A stretch of DNA of 64,000 nt from NCBI GenBank assembly GCA_034359265.1, contig CP136896.1, positions 12,059,501-12,123,500 on the forward strand. The letters run 5' to 3'. Made by a program: the position numbers and the translations under genes. Source of the DNA: Canna indica (lineage: Eukaryota > Streptophyta > Magnoliopsida > Zingiberales > Cannaceae). Shown piece after piece: positions 24,391 to 34,334 of the stretch (positions are counted from its first letter, which is position 1; every line of letters begins with the position of its first letter). Below the pieces are notes generated by a model, which was not told the origin of the DNA, did no database searches, and saw only the letters and a program-made list of their open reading frames with translations.

Positions 24391-24664
24391 CTGCGGCCGG
24401 CAGGAATCACCCGACCGAAACCCTATTTCTAGGGTTTCGGCCGGCGGCGGTCGGCCGATGGCCGCCGCCGGACCTTCTGCAGTGGCCGGACAGTGTGTCC
24501 GGCCACTGTACGCCGGCGCCGGAGGGTGGACTCCGGCGCCAGAATTTATAATTTTTATATATAATTTATATTATGTTATAATTGTTAATTAATTATTTTA
24601 TAATTGTTAATTAATTGTTTAGATTAATTATTTAATTTGTTAGATTAATTATTACGGTTTAGAT

Positions 24665-24940
24665 TAATTTCGGACGCGCGCCGGAATCATCCACTTCGGA
24701 CGCGCGCCGGTATCGTCCAATTCGGACTCGCGCCGGAATCGTGCAATTCGGACGCGCGCCGAAATTGTCCACTTCGGACGCGCGTCGATATCGTCCAATT
24801 CGGACTCGCGCCGGAATCGTCCACTTCGGACGCGCGCCGGAATCGTGCAATTCGGACTCGCGCCGGAATCGTCCACTTTGGACTCGCGCCGAAATCGTCC
24901 ACTTCGGACGCGCCCCGAAATCGTCCAATATGGACTCGAA
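24665..24940. repeat. 26-bp minisatellite in CACTA leader (derivative copy)
   Basis: About ten tandem copies of a 26-bp unit with core TCGGACGCGCGCCGGAATCG are present, alternating between GTCCA(C/A) and GTGCA variants. The period is not a multiple of three, so the arginine-rich frames crossing it in all phases are artefacts. The same array occurs inverted at 44505-44735. Confidence 0.9.
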
Positions 24941-25124
24941 CTGTCTTGAAACATTTAGAAAATAATCATCCTCCGACGAGTTGATATGTTTCACGTACGC
25001 ATCGACGATCGGATATGATTTAGCAAAACCTTAGATCCGTTCGGGAATTGTATGTTCGTGTAAAAGAAGTAGATGATCTTTTATACGACGTACAATTCTT
25101 GAATTGTCCCTGATTGGACAATTT

Positions 25125-25330
25125 GGGAATATAGTTATTTGTACTGCACTTACGTTTTTATTTTAACTGTTAACTAATTATTCTAAATTTCGGCAACATC
25201 TCTCTTGTTCTCCGATACGCGCCCAGATGATATGCGTATTCGGAGAACTGTAGGGAGATGCTGTCGAAATTTAGAATAATTAGTTAACAGTTAAAATAAA
25301 AACGTAAGTGCAGTACGAATAACATAAATC
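25125..25330. repeat. Near-perfect hairpin upstream of TNP2 (derivative copy)
   Basis: The arms begin GTACTGCACTTACGTTTTTA (about 25140) and end with its complement (about 25315). They are joined through a tip containing CTCCGATACGCG...CGTATTCGGAG. Stem length is about 85 bp with few mismatches. It lies some 75 bp before the TNP2 start codon. Confidence 0.85.
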
Positions 25331-25397
25331 CCGAATGGAATAGGACAATCTCACCTAAAGACATTAACCAAAGAAATTGTCATTGATTGACAGAATC

Positions 25398-26624
25398 ATG
25401 TCGGCTGATCGAAGTTGGATGTACCGACGTCTTGATCGTGGAGCTTTAACGAATGAGTTTCGATTAGGCGTAACGTACTTCCTCAATTTCGCCTATTCGA
25501 ATCGAAATTTCGTTAGCATGGGTGATCAAATCCGATGTCCGTGCCGCATTTGTTCAAATGGACGATTTTTCGATCGGGAGACTGTCACTCTGCATCTATA
25601 TACCAGAGGCCCTTCATTTACGCTGCCTGGGAGGCCATTTCCCGGGCAAGGTACAACGGGCAGCTGGGGCAGGCTCGGTCCCAAGCGATGGCCCGAGCTG
25701 GGACCACTAACATCGCGGAGACTCGGGGATACGGCCCCAGTTGGATTACTCCGGATATATGGGACCAGCTCGTGGGGATATGGTCGACGGATCGATGGCA
25801 GGAGGTTTCTCGGAATGCGGCTAGAAATCGCATGTCGGGAGGAGCAGCGCGTCACACCGGCGGCTCTGTTGCATTTGCAGTGCACGCAAACCGTATGGTA
25901 AGTATATCTTTTAATTATATATTTTATTTGTTATTATGTGTACTAATTAATGTATTTGTTTTGTAAATGTAGACGACGGTGTCGGATGACGGGAGTGTCC
26001 AGCGACCCTCCCCGATGGCGGTGTTTGAGCGGACTCACCGTCGAGCACATGGGACGGGGGAGTACATCCACAACCGCGCTGCATACATTATGGCAATTAT
26101 ATATTTGTTTAAATTATTCATTATATATTTATAATTTAAGTTTTATGATAAATATTAAACAAAAAATCAAACTCGAGTAGGAGACCTACAGCCAGACGGT
26201 GGTGCAGCGCGGGGGTACCCCCGAGGACTTTGACGCAGCATCGTGGGTCGAGGCCGCAGGTGGCTGGGACCATGGCCGCGTATATGGCTTCGCAGATAGT
26301 GGTCATGCGCGAGCCGTACTAGGGCCACTTGGGGCACCGACCCCTCCGGTCGCTGGTGAGCGGCCGTCCACCTCTAGATCCAGTTATGATCATAGTAACA
26401 GAATAAGGACTCTAGAGGAGACGGTCGCGCGTCAGACTGAGATGATGGAGCGCCAGAGTCAGATGATGGCAGATATACAATCTATGCTACGCAACATGTC
26501 AGGTCATCCCGAAGCAGGCATCTCTTCGGCATCATCTAATCCGTCGTCCTCGAGTCAGTCTACGTCGGTGTACACTCAAGCGCTCCAGACCCCGCCATAT
26601 AATCCAGACCATCCTCCATCTTGA
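25398..26624 (+). pseudogene. Fused TNP2 start and TNPA remnant (internal deletion)
   Basis: From the ATG at 25398 the frame encodes the first 70 or so residues of TNP2 (MSADRSWMYRRLDRGALTNEF ... TVTLHLYTR). At about 25606 it passes directly into TNPA exon 3. In the full-length element the two break sites share ACCA(A/G)AGG, so the roughly 4 kb loss looks like a microhomology deletion. The TNP2 frame continues out of phase through TNPA, so no TNPA protein follows from it. TNPA exon 3 (to 25897), exon 4 (25973-26092) and exon 5 (26181-26624) remain readable, but the donor after exon 4 has changed from GT to GC. No functional transposase is expected. Confidence 0.88.
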
Positions 26625-29429
26625 TCGTGAGATTTTTTGTTTGGATATTGAACTTGTTTGGATATTGATACTTCAATTTTGCATTTGAATTGTTTTTATA
26701 CTATCGTGGATAATTATCAATATAAGTATAATTGTTTTGATATATATATGTTGGTGTGTTTGTGATGTGTGAATGAATGTGTATGAGGTATTTGTGATGT
26801 GTGAATGAATGTGTGTATGAGGGTATGGGTGTGTGAGTTATGTATCAGATAAATGTATCAATGTATCAATGGAAATTTGAAATTTTCAAATTTTCTGGTT
26901 GCAGGTATACGTCATCAGCAACGGCTTTCCCACGGGCGTCCGTGGGAAAGCCGTTGCTAAAAGTGTATCGAAAGCCGTTGCTGATGACCTACAGCAACGG
27001 CTTAGCGACAGAGTTTTACTAACGGCGTTGCTACGGACTCAGCGGCCGTTGCTATTAATGTTATCAGCAACGGCTCCGGGTCTGTTGCAAACCCGTTGCT
27101 GATAATAGTTTTAGCGACGGCCCGAGCGGCCGTTGCTGATAATGTTTTGAGCGACGGCCCGAGCGGCCGTTGCTGATCCGTTGCGAAGTCATCCACAACG
27201 CGACTTTCTGTCACGGCGCTATTGCAACGGCTCAGCCGTTGCTGATGCTCTTCAGCAACGGCTCAGCAACGGCATCAGCCGTTGCTGATGACCATTTTTC
27301 TAGTAGTGAACCGACCTTCACTAATTCTCTTATTTTGTGAGGGTCACATGCGACCCTCACTAAATATAAAAATTAGTGAGGGTCAATTTTACCTCACGAA
27401 AGCTACCTTTTAGTGAGGGTCGGAATATAACCCTCACCTATACTTTTAGTGACGAGACTCTTCCTGTCGACGTGTGAGGGCCGGGTGACCCTCACTAAAA
27501 GTCTTTAGTGAGGGTCACGACCCTCACTAATTCCTACATTTTGTGAGGGTCGATGACCCTCACTGATTCCTACATATTGTGAGGGTCGCTGACCCCCACT
27601 AAAACCATTTTTATAGATTTATTTTTTTTCGTGACCCCCACTAAATGTTATTATAATATGCATATAAAATCTAATATTTTTTGATAATTTGATTATATTT
27701 ACATAAATATTAAGAAGTATATAAAGACAAAAAATACATGTCATCATTATATATTTATTACAAAATTCATAAAGTATCATTACATGGTCCATTACAAAAA
27801 ATACATCTAATAAAGTATTAATCTCATTACATAAAAATTTCAACTTCAAAATAAAATTCGGACATATTCTACTAATTTATACATAAATCAAGATCTATCT
27901 TTGCAAATTTTTTCCTTTCATCTCGTCCATGAAAGCAACTATCATATCATCTTTCTTCTATCATGTTGAAATTGTTCTTTCATCTTCTTTCTCTCCTCTT
28001 CCATCTTCCTTTTTCTTCTTGTATTTTTTCTTTCATCTTCTTTTGAATATCCTCTTTCATTTTCTTTCTTTCCTCTTCCATTGCCTCCATCATTTGTTCC
28101 TTCATCTCCCTCTTATCTTCTTCCATTTTCTTCTCCAACTCTTCAATCTTGGAAATCAACTTCTCATTATGAATGTTAGCCGCTTGAAGTTGGGAGGTAA
28201 GCTCAATACGCCCAAGGGTAGCTCCAAATATAGATGATGGTGTAGGACCTCATCCATAACCATGGGTACGTCCATGTCTTTCAGGTCCGATGACTTGACG
28301 ATAGATCTCATCTTCGTCTATAGGTGTAGAAGACTCTAATGCTTGAGCTGATATAGCCTCGAATTTTTTCTGTTATAAGAGTATCATTTTTTTATTAAAA
28401 AAATACATTATAAATAGAAAAAAAAATGTATATTGATAATTATCATAATATCTTGTGCAACATTGGAACTCACACTTCCCTCACTTTTTGTGTGAGCAAT
28501 ACAAAACATCTTTCATGTAGAAGGTTCACGATGCTCTGGATCCTTTGCAGCCAGTAACATTAAATGAGAAAATCAATAACAATAATAGAATAAAAAATAC
28601 AAAAGAAGAGCAAGTACATAGCAAAAGTAGAATCAAACCTCCTCTGCTCGAATGACATCATAACTTTTTGAGCCGGTATAATGAGGAAGAATTTGCTTTG
28701 TTCAATTGGACTTATTTTGCTTACACATATCCTACAACATAAAATCATAAAAAGAAATACAATAGATTTATGTCATACAAGAAATTGAATTAATACTCAA
28801 ACAATCAATTGAACAGTATTAATACTCAAACAATTAACGTAACACCATAAGACATGAGCAATCGGCAATTAAAGAGAAGAAATCAATTAAAATATAAATG
28901 TAAGACCACTGCTACAGTAATCAGCTAAAAAAAAGTAAAGAGAGAAATCAACCTGCTACAGTAATTATATTTAAATTTAAATTGAATTAGACCACTGCAA
29001 TCAATTTTTGATTAGACAAAGCATATGCAGAAGACCATGTAATCAAATTTAGCTACAACAATCAAAATATAGATCACTACAATCAAATTTAAATGAAGAA
29101 GAAAAAAGATTAGACCACTGCAATAAAAAATGACCTATGCGCACAATTTAAAATGAGAAAAAAAAGAAGAAAAAAAGAAGAAGGAGATCTTCATCAGTTT
29201 CTCAACTGCTCATCTACTCCATCTTCTAAGATGAGATTAATGACAGCACCAGAAAAGACTTCTTTTCCCTCTTTCTGCAATTGTTTTCTTCACCAGGGAT
29301 TTTTCTAACACAAAAAGTTGCATTGCATTGATTGAAGTCAGCTCTGTGAAAAAGGCAATGCATGGCACTTGCTCTCTTTCTACTGCTCCACTTGAAGTTA
29401 TCTCATCTTCTCTCCTTTAATTTATTGAA

Positions 29430-29941
29430 GATCATGCCATGCCTCTCCTTCTCCATCTTTACTTTATGTTTTCTTCTTCCACCTTCCTCAACCCGTCACT
29501 CTGTGTTTTAATACACTGTTTCTCCACACTCCCACCACTCTCTCTCTTCTTTAATCTTTTCAAAATCAAATATTGTAGAAAGATTCTGCCTTTTGTCTTT
29601 CTTTGTTTCTTTGTCCTTCGCAAGCTCTGTTACTCTGGCGCAGTGGAAGAAGAAACGACAGGAGGCAGTACAAGTAGTAGCAGGAGAAAGACGACGAGGA
29701 AGTGTTCCTTATATAGTGCATGGGGTGCTCGGGGTCGAAGGTGGACGAGAAGAAGGCCGTGGTGCTTTGTCGCGGCCGAGTCGACCTCCTGACAGCCGCC
29801 ATTCGTCACCGACACGCGCTCGCCGCTGCCCATTCTGCCTACTCAGACTCTCTCATTTTCGTCTCCGCTGTGCTCGGGGTCGAAGGTGGACGAGAAGAAG
29901 GACCTGAAGTAATATTTTATATGACAAGAGTGCTGGTGTGA
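29430..29941 (+). pseudogene. N-terminal fragment of a DUF630/DUF632 (bZIP-like) gene
   Basis: From the ATG at 29720 the frame starts MGCSGSKVDEKKAVVLCRG and continues through AIRHRHALAAAHSAYSDSL. This matches the N-terminal DUF630 domain of plant DUF630/DUF632 proteins, with the usual MGC myristoylation/palmitoylation start. After about 50 residues the similarity stops. A 30-bp stretch from the start of the gene (GCTCGGGGTCGAAGGTGGAC...) is repeated at about 29870, so the copy is rearranged. The pyrimidine-rich 29430-29720 may be the parental 5' leader. It lies between TNPA exons of the old CACTA element, in opposite orientation, consistent with gene capture. Confidence 0.65.
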
Positions 29942-30685
29942 TGCATGCGGAGAAGCAAAAGGATAAGTGAAAGGAACAAGGAAAAAAGAGAGATTAATTC
30001 AAAAAGCAACGTACTAGTTTGCAGTTTAATTAGGGCATGAGAATCCAGCATGTTGTGGGTTTGGCCACACATTAAAGTCACAAAATGCAACAAGGAGGGC
30101 TCATAGTGTTTTGCTGATCAACAAAGTTTGAATGGGTGGAGAAGAACAGCACAAGACAAACCCTGTTTCCCAACCAGTGGAGATAATTAAGAAAAACATA
30201 GAATAATTTTGTTTTTAAATGCACACCTGTTCCCATCTTGATGAACAATTAATTGAAATTGATCTCATAGTGATTGCAGCAATTATTAACACATGCACAG
30301 ATTAATGGAGGCTTTCATGATTATTTTGATGATTAGTTGTTGTTGTTAAGTTAATTGCAGTTCCACTTGGTATTAATTAATTTAATTAATATATTGTGCA
30401 GGACAATGGACACTTTATTATTAACTTTTGCATGCTATTTAATACTATATGATTCCAGTTTTCTCCTGTCTTTTTTCTAATGTTTGACATGAGAACTTGA
30501 TCTTAATTAAAGGCCTTAAAGCCAAAGCAAAACCACTAAATACTGCTCTAATTTTATGCACAAATTAATTATGAATAAGTTCTGGAAATAATGCATGATG
30601 GGTCAATTCTGATGATAATGGAAATAGTGTGGTATTCCGAAAAACACAGCAACTAATTCGAGGAAGAGTGCCAATTCTGATGATA

Positions 30686-31030
30686 ATGGAGACAACAAAG
30701 AGGGGGAAGAAGGGAGATGGAATGACATTGCACCAGGCTGACGAGTAGCAAGGGGCTACTAACTTCTCTACGGCATTCCATCAAACACCTCTGGAGATGA
30801 ATCTACATGGACATGGTTGCAGAACATGATGCTGCCGCATGAGGTACATGCAGCCCCATATGATGCACTACAGCAAGCCACCTCAAATTACACCTACCCA
30901 CAATGGCTACTATTACTACCCCTGGCCTCATTATCAGACTCCTTATCTCAGCCACCATCAACCAGAGATTGGTGTTCATGGTGATCATCTTTGCAGTGAT
31001 GAGAGTCCCAGTAGCTGTGTGATAATGTAA
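30686..31030 (+). pseudogene. C-terminal fragment of a heavy-metal-associated isoprenylated plant protein (HIPP)
   Basis: The 63 codons from 30839 end ...HNGYYYYPWPHY and LCSDESPSSCVIM. A tyrosine/proline-rich tail followed by a C-terminal CaaX box (CVIM, a prenylation signal) is the signature of HIPP metallochaperones. Upstream, TTKRGKKGDGM and PLEMNLHGHG resemble the Lys/Gly linker, but a TAG near 30750 and a frameshift near 30830 (MMLPHEV continues in another frame) break the reading frame. The heavy-metal-binding HMA domain with its CxxC motif is absent. Similar phrases TCTGATGATAATGGA occur twice just upstream, so the region is rearranged. It is probably captured by the surrounding CACTA element. 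Confidence 0.68.
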
Positions 31031-31344
31031 AAAACTTAGGGCCTGTAAAAGTGTGATCCATGAATCTCCAGATTCTATTTTCACTTTCCCTGTTACAATT
31101 TATAAGTGGCCAAGTTGGTATGGATTGTCCAAATTTTTTCAGATTAGCATAATTGCATCAGTTGATAATTGAATCAATAATGATACATCAGTTCTATCGT
31201 TCAGAAAAAGAAGAGATCGAGGATAATGGAGACAATCACTAAAATTAAAGCCAAAGAAAAACCACTAAACCACTAAACCACTAAACCACTAAAATTATGG
31301 AATCATGATGGGTCATATCACACTGGTTCTTGGTAATAATGCAC

Positions 31345-31377
31345 TATTTATTTATTTATTTATTTATTTATTTATTC
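31345..31377. repeat. (TTTA)n microsatellite
   Basis: About eight tandem TTTA units. Confidence 0.9.
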
Positions 31378-31875
31378 AAAGCATTATATTATATATGAAT
31401 TTATATAAATGCACGATGGTCTTTTGGACCACACCTGTTACCAAGAAATATCATATTAGGATTTGTACTTGCTAACAGTACTCATACAACATCAACACAG
31501 AAAACATGTAGTTTTTTTTTAAATATACAACAGTAATAAAGCAATAACATCAACAGTATGCACGAAGATCATGGAACATCAACACATATGAAGGTCCTCG
31601 CTAATAGATATTACCTTGAATAGATATCAGAAAATATATAGTAATTAAACAAATTAAGGAGATTAGAAATCTTAACCGCTAACATCTTAATCTACAGTTA
31701 CACATGCATGTCTAATTTGATGAGCTAAAATTTTAATTAAAAATATACATTAATTTAAATACCTTTGTGCTCTCTTTGTCGTGTCATTTAACAAATATTT
31801 CCAATCATCTGCTTCAATGCCCTTTGGGACATGCTCCAATCTTTCTTTAGTTGTATCATACCTATCATAATACTT

Positions 31876-34334
31876 TTGCTTCAAGTAAAACATTTGGATT
31901 AAGAACATTGAATCTAACCCCACATGTTATCTTGCTACTTGACTTGATGAAACCATATTCAATGCGTTGACTTAAATTAAAACAGAAAGCATATGGTCCA
32001 CAAAAAAGACATGGGCAAAGATTAATAAGATATGAAGAAATGATCCTTAAAAATATCTCAGTGAGCAAAGTAGTTAACCATCACTGCAGTCAATATCTCT
32101 TTATACTAACTCTTCATAATCTTACTCATTGATATCTATATAAAACGGTAGAGAATAATAACAGTAATGTAATTAAACTAATAAAGGTAGAGAAGAATAA
32201 CAATATTGTAATTAAACTGTTCACTCTGCTAATAATCTTCCCATATGGCTTTTGTGATTCGAGTAATTAAGTTGGCTACCTTTTCTCTTAATCTATTCAC
32301 ACTTTCTCTAATGAATATTATTCATTAAATATTTTCCAGTTATCAGTCCACACTGAAGCAACTCTTTTAGGAATTTCTAACCGAAGATTAAACAAAATCT
32401 CAGCTTGCAGTTGTAACCATGCGAATAATGCAAGCTTTACAGAGTAACCTTGATATCAAATCTAAGCAGTACAAAGATCCTGCTCTAACCTACCTATTTC
32501 TTATGAACAACATACACTATATGGTGAGATCTTTAAGCAAATATGAACATTAACTTAGACATTTATGACATGGACTGGAGTAGAAAAACTAAGGTCTCTT
32601 TGATAATTTCAGATCAGAAGCAAAGGATGTATTAGGTGATGACTGGGTGCAAAGACACCGAAGGATTGTGCAAGCACACCATAATTCAATCATTCTGATT
32701 TTTTTAGAGAGAGAAGCAGAGGGGGGTTTACCCCACTGGTTTTATTAAATTTTGAATGAAAGAAAACTACAATGAGCAAGGTTTGAAGCTACTCCTTGAT
32801 TGCTTCTTCAAACCCAAGAAAATACATGGCTTTACAACATGGCCTGAGATATATCCATATAATACTAATTATAATCCCCAAGTGAGTCAAGTGACAATGT
32901 AGTCTAACAGACATGAGTGTTCATCTCAAAGAAATCATACCTTTCAAGTGACAATGTAGTTTCCATTCGATTTATTAAGTCTCGAAGATAAAGTTCAGGC
33001 CAAGCAATTCGGTTCATTTCAATTTAACTTAGAATGATATGGTCTAGTAGTCTAGTATCTTGGTGCACAAAATAACAATGTATAAATATATATGACCCAC
33101 CACTATTATACTAATAACAAAAAACTTAATTCATCGCAGGCCAAACAATTCAGTTCATTGATATAGTCCATAGGCTTGACCACAGTCCATAGGCTTTAAC
33201 AAAAAGCTTGATAATTTTCTAAGCATATTTCTTTGTCTTTAATATTCGAGAAAACATGATGCAACCTACTAAATCACAGAGAAAATATATATCATCAATT
33301 ATTAGATTAGCAAATATTAGAACTCAATCCTTAATAGGTCACTGTGATCAATCCTTAAGAAGAAAACACAATGGTGAAGCAGAATTGGGTGGGGTGGGTG
33401 ATGGAGGTTATCACATTGCAATCAAAGATCAACTTTGTAGAGCTGCATCCTTAGAGAATATGTATCTAAGGTTAATCCATAAAATCAAACATTGTATATA
33501 TATGGCGATGGAAACGGAGACGAGATCCCATAAAAATTGAAGCAAACTGAAGTGATGGAGATGGAGATGAGATCCCATAATTATTAAAGAAAACGGAAGA
33601 CGAGATTCAATACCGGCGAGGAGATGATGAAGCGAGCAGAGGCTAGCAGTGAGATGGAGAATGAAGATCCAATACCAGCCCGGCGACGGAAGCAGACAGT
33701 GGAGGTGGCGAATGAATATCCTGGCCCGGTGAACCAAATTCCGGTGAGGGGGAGAGGGCAGATCGTGAGTCGAAGAGGCGCAGGGGAGAGGGGAGATCAC
33801 TGAGGGGAGGGAGAGATCGGGGTGTAGGGTTTTAGTTTTAGGTTTTAAAATATAATTAAATGTATATATTTTATTAAGTAAATATATATTTTTTATTAAG
33901 AAAACGTAATTAACATTATTATATTTTAACCATCTAGATAAATATATATAATATCATATCTATATGTATCTATGTATGTCTATATATTTATATGTATCTA
34001 TATATTTATATTATATATAATATATATTTATTATTTACTAAACATGGTGAGAGGTGAGGGGTGATGGTTGAGGGTTGAGGGTTGAGAATTTTAATAATTT
34101 TATTATTTCAATTATTTCAATTATTTAATTATTTAATTATTTAATTTTGAAATAATTTTTATTTATTTTTAGATTTAGAAATGAGAGAGAGAGAGAGAGA
34201 GAGGAAGAGCTCAAAAAATCTTTAGGGCTCCGCCCCCACACCCCTGGCAAGGGGCGCTACCCCCTTAACCCTCACCCGCTAATCGGTTGGCGGGACCGCC
34301 AAAGACTCTGCGTAGTGCAACATAAAAGGGGTTA
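31876..34334. other. AT-rich DNA with leader-like GC patch
   Basis: No protein similarity is recognised between about 31880 and 33420. The segment 33429-33840 is GC-richer and on the minus strand reads as a pyrimidine-rich leader, possibly the 5' leader of the old CACTA TNPA gene. Around 34030-34080 are short GGGTTGAG repeats, and a short (GA)n run lies at about 34193-34204. Confidence 0.35.

Larger units (their letters stand above)
23973..27308 (+). mobile_element. Non-autonomous CACTA element (3336 bp), deletion derivative
   Basis: The element begins CACTACTAGAAACTTCG and ends TTTTTCTAGTAGTG, flanked by a perfect AAC duplication (23970-23972, 27309-27311). Subterminal regions are packed with CAGCAACGGC and its complement. 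Internally it matches the full-length element at 38201-45511 in order: TATA box, GC-rich leader, 26-bp minisatellite, hairpin, the start of TNP2, then a jump straight to TNPA exon 3 and onward. It is therefore a deletion derivative of the dSpm kind. Sequence similarity to the full-length copy is very high throughout, which implies recent origin. It has landed in the subterminal region of the older CACTA element. Confidence 0.93.
27942..31875 (-). pseudogene. Decayed CACTA TNPA-like gene (Plant_transposase, En/Spm type)
   Basis: Minus-strand pieces line up with TNPA-family proteins in the correct order. About 31875-31767 gives KQKYYDRYDTTKERLEHVP and ADDWKYLLN, ending at a GT donor. About 28740-28645 gives DMCKQNKSN(stop)TKQILPHYTGSKSY. 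About 28560-28449 gives KDPEHREPST(stop)KMFCIAHTKSEGS. And 28369-27942 gives IYRQVIGPERHGRTHGYG(stop)GPTPSS followed by a long charged coiled coil (KISKIEELEKKMEED...). Several stops are TGA where CGA (Arg) is expected, a pattern typical of C-to-T decay of methylated DNA. The gap of about 3 kb between the first two pieces contains host-gene fragments on the opposite strand. Confidence 0.75.
23680..34000. mobile_element. Old CACTA element with decayed TNPA gene, right end not found
   Basis: The left end is CACTACAAGAAAAGTGGGC, a classic CACTA terminus, followed by dense subterminal units TTAGTGAGGGTC / GACCCTCACTAA. These continue on the far side of a younger inserted element (23973-27308) up to about 27620, and the two halves are largely inverse copies of each other. 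Beyond that come a 3' untranslated-like stretch, then minus-strand exons of a TNPA (Plant_transposase/En-Spm) gene from 27942 to about 31870, and a GC-rich leader-like segment at about 33430-33840. No matching right terminus is visible, so the element is probably truncated near the tandem array that starts about 34335. The right boundary given is approximate. Confidence 0.6.

Noticed and set aside
24665..24940. Regular repeats with alternating variants that might be taken for a CRISPR-like array
   Set aside because: The unit is a contiguous 26-bp tandem repeat with no spacers, in a plant transposon leader, and it recurs inverted in the related element.
25526..25885. 119-codon minus-strand frame, also seen at 39669-40025 on plus
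   Set aside because: It is the antisense shadow of TNPA exon 3 in both CACTA copies.
34040..34085. GGTTGAGGG-type repeats resembling telomeric DNA
   Set aside because: The plant telomere unit is TTTAGGG. These are a few imperfect GGGTTGAG units only.
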